Shown piece after piece: positions 1 through 5,122 of a stretch of 5,122 nucleotides of DNA. The notes beneath the pieces were generated by a model. That model was not told the origin of the DNA. It did not search any database and saw nothing but the letters and a program-made list of their open reading frames with translations. Origin of the DNA: an uncultured Microbacterium sp. Its GTDB lineage: Bacteria > Actinomycetota > Actinomycetes > Actinomycetales > Microbacteriaceae. The stretch lies in assembly GCA_937988695.1 (NCBI GenBank), contig CALKHM010000238.1:1-5122 (forward strand), given 5' to 3'. A program made the translations under genes and the position numbers. The first letter of the stretch is position 1. Each line of letters starts with the position of its first letter.

Positions 1-1341
1 GCGCTGCACGAGCGGGTCTGGCCGTCGTCCGCGCATCGCGACGACGGCGGCCGTCTCGTCCTGGGCGGCGTGGCCGTCGACCAGCTGAGGGAGCGCTTCG
101 GGACCCCGCTGTACGTGCTCGACGAGGCCGATGTGCGGGTGCGCGCGCGCCGAACCGTCGCGGCGTTCCGCGAGGCGGCTGCCGCGCACGGCGCCGACGC
201 CCGCGTGTACTACGCCGGCAAGGCGTTCCTGTGCACCGAGGTCGTGCGCTGGGTCACCGGCGAGGGCATGAGTGTGGATGTGTGCAGCGGGGGAGAGCTC
301 GAGGTGGCGCTGGCCGCGGGCGCGGACCCGGCCGGCATCGGCTTCCACGGCAACAACAAGAGCGTCGCCGAGCTCGAGCGCGCGGTCGCGGTGGGCGTGG
401 GCACGGTCATCGTCGACAGCTCGATGGAGATCGAGCGTCTGGCCGAGGTCGCCGCGCATGCTGGTGCGGTGCAGCACGTGCTGGTGCGCGTGAACAGCGG
501 CGTGCACGCCGAGACCCACGACTTCCTGGCGACCGCCCACGAGGACCAGAAGTTCGGGTTCGCGATGGATGCCGCTCAGGCGGCGGTCGCGCGCATCCGC
601 GAGCTGCCGTCGTTGCGGTTCGACGGGCTGCACTGCCACATCGGCTCGCAGATCTTCGGGGTGTCCGGCTTCGCCGAGTCGGCGGCACGGCTGGTCGCGC
701 TGCACGCGCGCCTGCTCGAGGGCGGCCCCATCCCGCTGCTGAACCTCGGAGGCGGCTTCGGCATCGCCTACACCCCGGCCGACCACCCGACCGCGATCGA
801 AGAGCTCGCCGAGGGGATCGTCACCGCGGTGGCCGACCGCTGCGCAGAGCACGGCATCGCGATGCCGACCCTGGCGTTCGAGCCCGGTCGCGCCATCGTC
901 GGGCAGGCCGGCGTGACGCTGTACGAGGTGGGCACGACCAAGCCGGTGGCCCTGGCCGACGGCGGCACGCGCCTCTACGTGAGCGTGGACGGCGGGATGA
1001 GCGACAACGCGCGCCCTGCCCTGTACGGCGCGCAGTACACCGCGCGGATCGCATCGCGCACCTCGGATGCCGCGCCCGCCCTCGTGCGGGTGGTCGGCAA
1101 GCACTGCGAGTCCGGCGACATCGTCGTCGACCAGGAGCATCTGCCCGCCGACATCGCCCCCGGCGATCTCGTAGCGGTGCCGGCGACCGGGGCATACTGC
1201 TTCTCGCTGGCCAGCACCTACAACTACCTGCCGCGCCCGGCTGTCGTCGCCGTGCGTGACGGGGCCGCCCGCGTCATCGTGCGCGGTCAGAGCATCGCCG
1301 ATCTGCTGCTGGCAGACGTCGGCGCAGAAGGGAAGGCATGA
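1..1341 (+). CDS. lysA: Diaminopimelate decarboxylase, 5' end cut by window
   Basis: PLP-dependent enzyme that decarboxylates meso-diaminopimelate to L-lysine, the last step of the DAP pathway, in the cytoplasm. The frame is open from base 1, giving 446 visible residues. A GTG at 70 is a possible start, but the 23 codons before it read like the usual actinobacterial LysA N-terminus (ALHERVWP, then DDGGRLVLGGV), so the true start is probably upstream of the window. Visible-residue landmarks: GTPLYVLDE at 34-42 opens the alanine-racemase-like barrel; YYAGK ends at Lys74, the PLP Schiff-base lysine; HCHIGSQ is near 211-217; the phosphate-binding GGGFGI is near 251-256; EPGR is near 294-297. In the C-terminal beta domain, DGGMSDNARPALY, HCESGD (active-site Cys and Glu) and GAYCFSLASTYN follow in the expected order. 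No key residue is missing. Its stop overlaps the hom start by four bases, so the two are probably co-transcribed and coupled. The operon promoter is not visible. Confidence 0.96.
   Translation, partial: ALHERVWPSSAHRDDGGRLVLGGVAVDQLRERFGTPLYVLDEADVRVRARRTVAAFREAAAAHGADARVYYAGKAFLCTEVVRWVTGEGMSVDVCSGGELEVALAAGADPAGIGFHGNNKSVAELERAVAVGVGTVIVDSSMEIERLAEVAAHAGAVQHVLVRVNSGVHAETHDFLATAHEDQKFGFAMDAAQAAVARIRELPSLRFDGLHCHIGSQIFGVSGFAESAARLVALHARLLEGGPIPLLNLGGGFGIAYTPADHPTAIEELAEGIVTAVADRCAEHGIAMPTLAFEPGRAIVGQAGVTLYEVGTTKPVALADGGTRLYVSVDGGMSDNARPALYGAQYTARIASRTSDAAPALVRVVGKHCESGDIVVDQEHLPADIAPGDLVAVPATGAYCFSLASTYNYLPRPAVVAVRDGAARVIVRGQSIADLLLADVGAEGKA
1327..1332 (+). promoter_or_regulatory. Shine-Dalgarno for hom
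   Basis: GAAGGG lies inside the last codons of lysA, five bases before the hom ATG at 1338. A second purine run (GAAGG, 1332-1336) sits too close to the start to serve. Together with the ATGA overlap, this indicates translational coupling of hom to lysA. Confidence 0.65.
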
Positions 1342-2687
1342 TCGACTATCGCCGCCTGCGCGTCGCGCTCCTGGGAGCCGGGGCCGTCGGATCCCAGGTC
1401 GCGCGTCTGCTCATCGAGCACGCCGACGAGCTCGCCGACCGCTCCGGGGCCGCGCTGGAGCTGGCCGGCATCGCCGTGCGCGACGTCGACGCGCCGCGCG
1501 ACGTCGCACTGCCGCGCGAACTGCTCACCACCGACGCCGAGACGCTCATCCTCGGCAGCGACATCGTCATCGAGCTGATGGGCGGCATCGAGCCCGCCCG
1601 CGGGTACCTGCTGCAGGCGCTGAACTCCGGCGCCGACGTGGTCACCGCCAACAAGGCGCTGCTGGCCACGCACGGCGCCGAGATCTTCGATGCGGCCGAT
1701 CAGGTCGGGGCCTCGGTGTATTACGAGGCCGCCGCCGCCGGGGCCATCCCGATCATCCGGCCGCTGCGCGACTCGCTGGCCGGCGACCGGGTCAACCGCA
1801 TCATCGGCATCGTCAACGGCACGACGAACTACATCCTCGACCGCATGGACATCGAGGGTGCCGACATGGCCGGCATCCTCGCCGACGCGCAGCGACTCGG
1901 TTATGCCGAGGCCGACCCCACCGCCGACGTCGAAGGCTACGACGCCGCGCAGAAGGCGGCGATCCTGGCCAGTCTCGCGTTCCACACCACGGTGCCGCTG
2001 GAGGCGGTCCACCGTGAAGGCATCACCGGGGTCACAAGGCAGATGATGGATGCCGCGCGGCACGCCGGCTACGTCATCAAGCTCGTCGCGGTGTGCGAGC
2101 GGATGGTCGGCCGCGGCGCGGCATCCGACGGCGAGGCGATCTCGGTGCGGGTGTACCCCGCCCTCATTCGGCGCGATCACCCCCTGGCCAGCGTCCACGG
2201 CGTGAACAACGCCGTGTTCGTGCAGGCGGAGGCCGCCGGCAACCTCATGTTCTACGGCGCCGGCGCCGGCGGGGTGCAGACCGCATCCGCCGTGCTCGGC
2301 GACGTCGTCTCGGCCGCGCGGCGTCACATCGCCGGCGGTGCGGGCGTGGGCGAGTCGACCCGGGCCAACCTGCCCACGGTCGACATCGGCCAGGTCGTCA
2401 CCCGGTACCAGATCACCCTCGAGGTCGACGACCGGCCCGGCGTGCTTGCACGTGTGGCCGGCATCCTCTCCGACGGACACGTGTCGATCGCGACCGTGGA
2501 GCAGACGGTGCAGGAGCACACGACCACAGAGCCGTCCGCTCACAGCGCGGGCGACGCAGGATCGGCGCGTCTGGTGATCGGGACGCACAAGGCTTTGGAG
2601 CAGGACCTCGGCGAGACCGTCGCACGGCTTGCCGAGGACGACGTGGTGGAGCGCGTCGTCTCGGTCCTGCGCGTGGAAGGAGATTGA
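1338..2687 (+). CDS. hom: Homoserine dehydrogenase with C-terminal ACT domain
   Basis: Reduces L-aspartate 4-semialdehyde to L-homoserine with NAD(P)H, committing carbon to threonine and methionine. The 449 residues match the ACT-bearing bacterial class. A Rossmann domain opens at 8-20 with GAGAVGS (13-19). Asn105-Lys106 lie in TANKALL. The catalytic domain holds NRIIGIVNGTTNYIL (153-167) and GYAEADPTADVEGYDAAQK (188-206), which carries the expected acidic residues Glu191 and Asp202 and catalytic-type Lys206. The Gly-rich YGAGAGGVQTAS is at 306-317. The ACT domain runs from about 356 to 445 (YQITLEVDDRPGVLARVAGIL). The ATG at 1338 is chosen because the Rossmann fold begins at once, a Shine-Dalgarno-like GAAGGG sits five bases upstream, and the start overlaps the lysA stop as ATGA. 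Oddities: between VEQ (387-389) and RLVIGTH (from 411) the ACT loop has about 21 residues where I recall about 7 in Corynebacterium, and the usual HG before VS reads GH (380-381). Threonine feedback inhibition is known for the family and only inferred here. Confidence 0.97.
   Translation: MIDYRRLRVALLGAGAVGSQVARLLIEHADELADRSGAALELAGIAVRDVDAPRDVALPRELLTTDAETLILGSDIVIELMGGIEPARGYLLQALNSGADVVTANKALLATHGAEIFDAADQVGASVYYEAAAAGAIPIIRPLRDSLAGDRVNRIIGIVNGTTNYILDRMDIEGADMAGILADAQRLGYAEADPTADVEGYDAAQKAAILASLAFHTTVPLEAVHREGITGVTRQMMDAARHAGYVIKLVAVCERMVGRGAASDGEAISVRVYPALIRRDHPLASVHGVNNAVFVQAEAAGNLMFYGAGAGGVQTASAVLGDVVSAARRHIAGGAGVGESTRANLPTVDIGQVVTRYQITLEVDDRPGVLARVAGILSDGHVSIATVEQTVQEHTTTEPSAHSAGDAGSARLVIGTHKALEQDLGETVARLAEDDVVERVVSVLRVEGD
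2677..2682 (+). promoter_or_regulatory. Shine-Dalgarno that fixes the thrC start
   Basis: AAGGAG lies in the last codons of hom with an ideal six-base spacer to the ATG at 2689. It decides the thrC start against the in-frame ATG at 2629, which lies inside hom and would only add shadow sequence. Confidence 0.85.
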
Positions 2688-2688
2688 C

Positions 2689-3774
2689 ATGGCACACCTG
2701 TGGCGCGGAGTGCTCCGCGAATACGCAGACCGACTCGGGGTCACCGAGACCTCGACCGTCGTGACCCTCGGCGAAGGCGGCACTCCGCTGATCCCGGCGC
2801 CGGCGCTCTCGCAGCGCACCGGCGCGGATGTGTGGGTGAAGTTCGAGGGCATGAACCCGACCGGCTCGTTCAAGGACCGCGGGATGACCGTGGCGCTCTC
2901 ACGCGCCGTCGAGCACGGAGCCAAGGCCGTGATCTGCGCGTCGACCGGCAACACGTCCGCGTCGGCGGCCGCGTATGCCGCGCACGCCGGCATCACGGCG
3001 GCGGTGCTGGTGCCCGAGGGCAAGATCGCGATGGGAAAGCTCAGTCAGGCCGTCGCGCACGGCGGCACGCTCATCCAGATCCGCGGCAACTTCGACGACT
3101 GCCTCGAGATCGCGCGCGAGCTCGCCGACACCTATCCCGTGCACCTGGTCAACTCGGTCAACCCCGACCGCATCGAGGGACAGAAGACCGCCGCCTACGA
3201 GATCGTGGAGCAGCTCGGCGACGCGCCGGACTTCCACTTCATCCCGGTCGGCAACGCCGGCAACTACACCGCGTACTCGCGTGGGTACCGTGAGGAGGCC
3301 GCCCGCGGCGCCGCCACTCGTGTACCGCGGATGTTCGGCTTCCAGGCCGCCGGTTCCGCGCCGATCGTGCGTGGTGAGGTCGTCACCGCGCCCGAGACGG
3401 TGGCCACCGCGATCCGCATCGGCAATCCGGCCTCGTGGCATCTGGCGCTGGAGGCGCGCGATGCCACCAACGGCTGGTTCGGCGCCATCGAGGACGACGT
3501 GATCCTGGCCGCGCAGAAGATCCTGGCCGCCGAGGTGGGCGTGTTCGTCGAGCCGGCGTCGGCGATCAGCGTGGCGGGTCTGCTCAGCCGCGCCGAGGCC
3601 GGTGTGATCCCGGCTGGTGCACGCGTGGTGCTCACCGTCACCGGGCACGGCTTGAAGGACCCGCAGTGGGCGCTGCGTCGCGCCGACGGCTCCGAGGTCG
3701 CCCCGACGGTCGTCGACGCCGACACGCGAGAGGTCGCCGACGTGCTCTCGCTCGTCGCGGAGGCGACCGCGTGA
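2689..3774 (+). CDS. thrC: Threonine synthase
   Basis: PLP-dependent beta/gamma-replacement enzyme that converts O-phospho-L-homoserine and water to L-threonine and phosphate. The 361 residues are the short actinobacterial form, close to the mycobacterial ThrC length I recall. The start at 2689 is preferred over an in-frame ATG at 2629: the extra 20 residues lie wholly inside hom and look like shadow sequence, whereas 2689 has AAGGAG six bases upstream and is followed by the typical MAHLWRGVLREY. Motifs: GEGGTPL at 28-34; NPTGSFKDRGMT at 56-67 with PLP-binding Lys62; STGNTSASAAAYAA at 85-98, contacting the substrate and cofactor; GNAGNYTAY at 188-196, the PLP phosphate loop; and TGHGLKDP at 318-325. 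All belong to the fold-type II family and are intact. The start lies one base after the hom stop, so ribosomes can pass directly from hom. thrB overlaps its end, placing the producer and the consumer of phosphohomoserine next to each other. Confidence 0.97.
   Translation: MAHLWRGVLREYADRLGVTETSTVVTLGEGGTPLIPAPALSQRTGADVWVKFEGMNPTGSFKDRGMTVALSRAVEHGAKAVICASTGNTSASAAAYAAHAGITAAVLVPEGKIAMGKLSQAVAHGGTLIQIRGNFDDCLEIARELADTYPVHLVNSVNPDRIEGQKTAAYEIVEQLGDAPDFHFIPVGNAGNYTAYSRGYREEAARGAATRVPRMFGFQAAGSAPIVRGEVVTAPETVATAIRIGNPASWHLALEARDATNGWFGAIEDDVILAAQKILAAEVGVFVEPASAISVAGLLSRAEAGVIPAGARVVLTVTGHGLKDPQWALRRADGSEVAPTVVDADTREVADVLSLVAEATA
3759..3763 (+). promoter_or_regulatory. Shine-Dalgarno for thrB
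   Basis: GGAGG lies within the last codons of thrC, seven bases before the GTG at 3771. It supports the GTG as the thrB start even though the codon overlaps the thrC stop (GTGA). Confidence 0.8.
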
Positions 3775-4748
3775 GCTCAGCCCCGCTCTCTCCGGCGGCG
3801 GCGCCCGGGCACGCCGTCGCCGTGCGGGTGCCCGCCACCAGCGCGAACCTCGGACCGGGTTTCGACACGCTCGGTCTCGCGCTGAGCCTGTACGACGAGC
3901 TGGTCGTCCAGGCGCTGCCCGAGGGCGAGCTGCGCATCGAGGTGACCGGGCCCGGCGCCGAGCGCGTGCCGCGCGACGGGTCGAACCTCGTCGTGCGCGC
4001 CATCGCGTACGCGTTCGAGGCAGTCGGCAGGCGGATGCCGGGGATTGCTCTGTCCACGCGGATCGTGATCCCGCACGGGCGGGGACTGGGCTCGTCGGGC
4101 GCGGCGGTGGTGGCGGGTCTGCTGGCCGCGCGCGGGCTGCTGGCCGGTGATGTGGAGTTCGGGCCCTCGCTGCTGCTGCGGCTGGCCAGCGAGCTGGAGG
4201 GCCATCCCGACAACGTGGCACCTGCGCTGTTCGGGGGCCTGACGATCGCCTGGATGGACGACAACGGGCCGCAGCACAAGAAGCTGCTCGTGCACCGTGG
4301 TGTCTCGCCGTTGGTGTTCGTGCCGGAGTCGACCATGCCCACGAGCATCTCGCGGGGTCTGGCGCCGCTGCAGGTCACCCGGGAGGACGCCGTGTTCAAC
4401 GTGTCGCGGTCGGCCCTGCTGATCGCAGCGCTCACGCAGAGCCCCGAACTGCTGCTGGCGGCCACCGACGACAAGCTGCACCAGACCTACCGTGCACAGG
4501 CGATGCCCGACACCGACCGGCTCGTGCGCGCGCTGCGTCACGCAGGGTTCGCCGCCGTGCTGTCGGGGGCGGGCCCGAGCGTGCTCGTGCTGGCCGACGG
4601 GCCGGGCCGGCGCCTGGAGGCGGCCGCCCTCGCGGCATCCGTCACGAACTCGCCGTGGGAGCCGCTGATGCTCGCCGTCGACTTCAAGGGTGGTACAGTG
4701 AGGGACTATACGGAGGAAGCTCGGCAGCCCGCGTCGCCCGCGACATAA
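3771..4748 (+). CDS. thrB: Homoserine kinase, GHMP family
   Basis: Phosphorylates L-homoserine with ATP to O-phosphohomoserine, the substrate of the neighbouring ThrC. It is a cytoplasmic GHMP-fold kinase. The GTG start at 3771 overlaps the thrC stop as GTGA and has GGAGG seven bases upstream; an in-frame reading further upstream lies inside thrC and is not believable. The product is 325 residues, slightly above the usual ~300-320 because of a short N-terminal tail (2-14) and a loose C-terminus. Motifs: VPATSANLGPGFDTLG at 20-35; the ATP phosphate-binding loop PHGRGLGSSGAA at 101-112; EGHPDNVAPALFGG at 143-156; ISRGLAPLQV, continuing to the VFNVSR segment, at 193-213; and the C-terminal SGAGPS at 265-270. 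After LAVDFKGG (301-308) the last 17 residues look unstructured, and their codons (ACA, AGG, TAT, GCT, TAA stop) are AT-richer than the rest of the gene. This part probably also contains a promoter for the next gene. No intrinsic terminator follows. Confidence 0.96.
   Translation: MSSAPLSPAAAPGHAVAVRVPATSANLGPGFDTLGLALSLYDELVVQALPEGELRIEVTGPGAERVPRDGSNLVVRAIAYAFEAVGRRMPGIALSTRIVIPHGRGLGSSGAAVVAGLLAARGLLAGDVEFGPSLLLRLASELEGHPDNVAPALFGGLTIAWMDDNGPQHKKLLVHRGVSPLVFVPESTMPTSISRGLAPLQVTREDAVFNVSRSALLIAALTQSPELLLAATDDKLHQTYRAQAMPDTDRLVRALRHAGFAAVLSGAGPSVLVLADGPGRRLEAAALAASVTNSPWEPLMLAVDFKGGTVRDYTEEARQPASPAT
4691..4699 (+). promoter_or_regulatory. Candidate extended -10 promoter for rho inside thrB
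   Basis: TGGTACAGT fits the extended -10 pattern TGnTAnnnT. It lies in an unusually AT-rich patch of the thrB 3' end, just ahead of GGACTATACGG. No good -35 hexamer is seen at 16-18 bases upstream (the bases there read around CTCGCC), which extended -10 promoters can tolerate. Transcription would start near 4705-4707, giving rho a leader of about 235 nt. This is inferred from sequence only. In GC-rich DNA the AT-rich patch itself is the stronger argument. Confidence 0.45.
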
Positions 4749-4821
4749 GGCCGCGAGAATCTCAACCTCCATCGCACTTCTGCGAACACCCGCATTGCCC
4801 CCGACAGCCGGCGTCATCGTT

Positions 4822-4850
4822 CCGGTCAGGTCCCGGAGGCCTGTCCCCGG
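4822..4850 (+). other. Imperfect GC-rich hairpin in rho leader
   Basis: CCGG (4822-4825) pairs with CCGG (4847-4850), and CAGG (4827-4830) pairs with CCTG (4840-4843). One unpaired base lies on the left and three on the right, and the loop is nine bases. The loop carries GGAGG (4835-4839), which could instead pair with CCTCC at 4766-4770. There is no T-tract downstream. Such pairings arise easily in this composition. Confidence 0.35.
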
Positions 4851-4870
4851 TCGGTGATCCTGCCCACGGG

Positions 4871-4903
4871 CGCATCGGTGTGCGTCGACGACGGCACCGC
4901 GCG
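4871..4903 (+). other. Second imperfect hairpin in rho leader
   Basis: CGC (4871-4873) pairs with GCG (4901-4903) and CGGTG (4876-4880) with CACCG (4895-4899), across a small 2x1 internal loop. The 14-base loop includes the palindrome CGTCGACG. It ends about 25 bases before the rho Shine-Dalgarno and could affect ribosome access. It is equally compatible with chance. Confidence 0.3.
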
Positions 4904-4927
4904 GGTGTGCTCATCCGTTCGTTTCAC

Positions 4928-4934
4928 AAGGGAG
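4928..4934 (+). promoter_or_regulatory. Shine-Dalgarno for rho
   Basis: AAGGGAG is followed by a five-base spacer and the GTG at 4940. It is the only strong ribosome-binding site in the gap with a start codon at proper distance, and it decides the rho start. Confidence 0.8.
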
Positions 4935-4939
4935 AACTC

Positions 4940-5122
4940 GTGGAGTCCATCTCCGAGGTCCACACCGACGCGCCCGCCGCGGATCGCAACGACGCGGCCG
5001 ACGTCGGCCGTACCGCCGACGTCGACGCGCCTGCCACCGCTGACGCGCCCGCCACCGCACCCCGCAAGCGCGCACCACGCCGTGCGAAGACCGCCGTCGT
5101 CACGCCCGAATCCGCACCGGAC
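4940..5122 (+). CDS. rho: Probable transcription termination factor Rho, N-terminal 61 codons
   Basis: Open to the window end from a GTG at 4940 with AAGGGAG five bases upstream. The visible product starts MESISEVHTDAPAADRND and has no folded domain. It is an acidic, Ala/Asp/Pro/Thr-rich stretch (10-41) with a doubled DAPATA unit (29-40), followed by a basic patch PRKRAPRRAK (41-50). None of the diagnostic parts (N-terminal helix bundle, cold-shock RNA-binding fold, Walker ATPase) falls within the window. The call rests on three points: the gene order thrB-rho, which I know from Micrococcales; the recalled start sequence of actinobacterial Rho proteins; and their known disordered, Arg-rich N-terminal extensions. 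Rho is a hexameric RNA helicase that ends untranslated transcripts. The 191-base gap before it, unlike the tight spacing upstream, suggests its own promoter and leader. If the call is wrong, this would be another protein with a disordered basic N-terminus. Confidence 0.78.
   Translation, partial: MESISEVHTDAPAADRNDAADVGRTADVDAPATADAPATAPRKRAPRRAKTAVVTPESAPD
5024..5059 (+). repeat. Two tandem 18-bp units in the rho 5' coding region
   Basis: Units at 5024-5041 and 5042-5059 each encode DAPATA and differ at two bases (the third positions of the proline codon and of the last alanine codon). Just before them GCCGACGTCG also occurs twice (4997-5006 and 5015-5024). In-frame unit duplication in a disordered N-terminal tail is tolerated and probably varies in copy number between strains. 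Confidence 0.7.

Larger units (their letters stand above)
4749..4939 (+). other. Gene-free thrB-rho gap, probable rho mRNA leader
   Basis: No ATG occurs here on the + strand, and I see no credible gene. From about 4761 to 4806 the top strand is C-rich and G-poor (by my count 22 C and 6 G in 46 bases), the composition favoured by Rho loading sites. It is followed by two GC-rich imperfect hairpins (4822-4850 and 4871-4903). No run of T follows either hairpin, so neither looks like an intrinsic terminator. The stretch ends with the rho Shine-Dalgarno. E. coli rho is known to be autoregulated through attenuation in its leader; a similar role here is an inference. Confidence 0.55.

Noticed and set aside
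70..72. GTG as the true start of lysA
   Set aside because: The in-frame codons from base 1 to 69 resemble the normal LysA N-terminus, so the gene more likely begins before the window.
2256..2267. Perfect 12-bp palindrome GGCGCCGGCGCC
   Set aside because: It encodes the conserved Gly-Ala-Gly-Ala run of homoserine dehydrogenase, so protein constraint and GC bias explain it.
2629..2688. Upstream in-frame ATG for thrC
   Set aside because: It would add 20 residues coded inside hom with no family resemblance. The ATG at 2689 has a strong Shine-Dalgarno and the usual N-terminus.
1287..3023. 578-codon open frame on the minus strand across hom and early thrC
   Set aside because: It lies opposite two genes with full sets of family motifs. 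Long antisense frames are expected in very GC-rich coding DNA, and the translation (repeated His/Arg/Gly/Asp/Val) shows no domain I recognise.
2899..4221. 440-codon minus-strand open frame opposite thrC and thrB, and a similar 346-codon one at 3777-4817
   Set aside because: Both give Arg/Ala/Pro/Gly-rich shadow translations without motifs, opposite well-supported genes.
4795..4857. 20-codon leader peptide starting with TTG in the rho leader
   Set aside because: There is no Shine-Dalgarno before it, and the composition (Pro, Val, Arg) shows no regulatory codon run.
4822..4860. Intrinsic terminator for the thr operon
   Set aside because: A hairpin is possible but no T-run follows it. Read-through or Rho-dependent termination is more likely.
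4854..5122. GTG-started frame overlapping the start of rho in another frame
   Set aside because: It has no convincing ribosome-binding site and becomes a Pro/Thr/Arg-rich shadow once it enters the rho coding sequence.
1..5122. Mobile element, CRISPR array, tRNA, riboswitch or a previously undescribed multi-gene system
   Set aside because: No terminal inverted repeats, transposase motifs, spaced direct repeats or cloverleaf-like segments were seen. Every gene belongs to a standard amino-acid pathway or is probable rho.

Overview
The window is a high-GC actinobacterial core-metabolism locus. The base composition (about 70% GC by eye, with strong G/C at third codon positions), GTG starts and the gene order point to Micrococcales, most likely Microbacteriaceae and perhaps Microbacterium. 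That genus call rests on recalled resemblance, not on a search.

Layout, all on the + strand. Positions 1-1341 hold lysA (diaminopimelate decarboxylase), whose 5' end lies outside the window. Next come hom (homoserine dehydrogenase, 1338-2687), thrC (threonine synthase, 2689-3774) and thrB (homoserine kinase, 3771-4748). A 191-base gene-free stretch (4749-4939) follows, and then the first 61 codons of a gene that is very probably rho (4940 to the window end). The four biosynthetic genes are packed with an ATGA overlap, a one-base gap and a GTGA overlap, each with a Shine-Dalgarno sequence inside the upstream gene. They are almost certainly one translationally coupled operon that starts upstream of the window.

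Functionally, the operon carries both branches that leave the aspartate pathway. LysA performs the last step of lysine synthesis. Hom draws aspartate semialdehyde into homoserine, and ThrB and ThrC convert homoserine to threonine through O-phosphohomoserine. Hom carries a C-terminal ACT domain, the usual site of threonine feedback. Here that domain has a long loop and an unusual residue order at a position linked in Corynebacterium to feedback sensitivity.

The part least explained by coding is the thrB 3' end plus the thrB-rho gap. The last codons of thrB are AT-richer and carry an extended -10-like element, which would give rho its own promoter and a leader of about 235 nt. That leader has a C-rich, G-poor stretch resembling a Rho-loading site, plus GC-rich hairpins without U-tracts. 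This fits autogenous control of rho by attenuation, but it is inference.

I found no mobile element, CRISPR array, tRNA or rRNA, and no sign of a new multi-gene system. This is an ordinary region with a few regulatory points worth checking.
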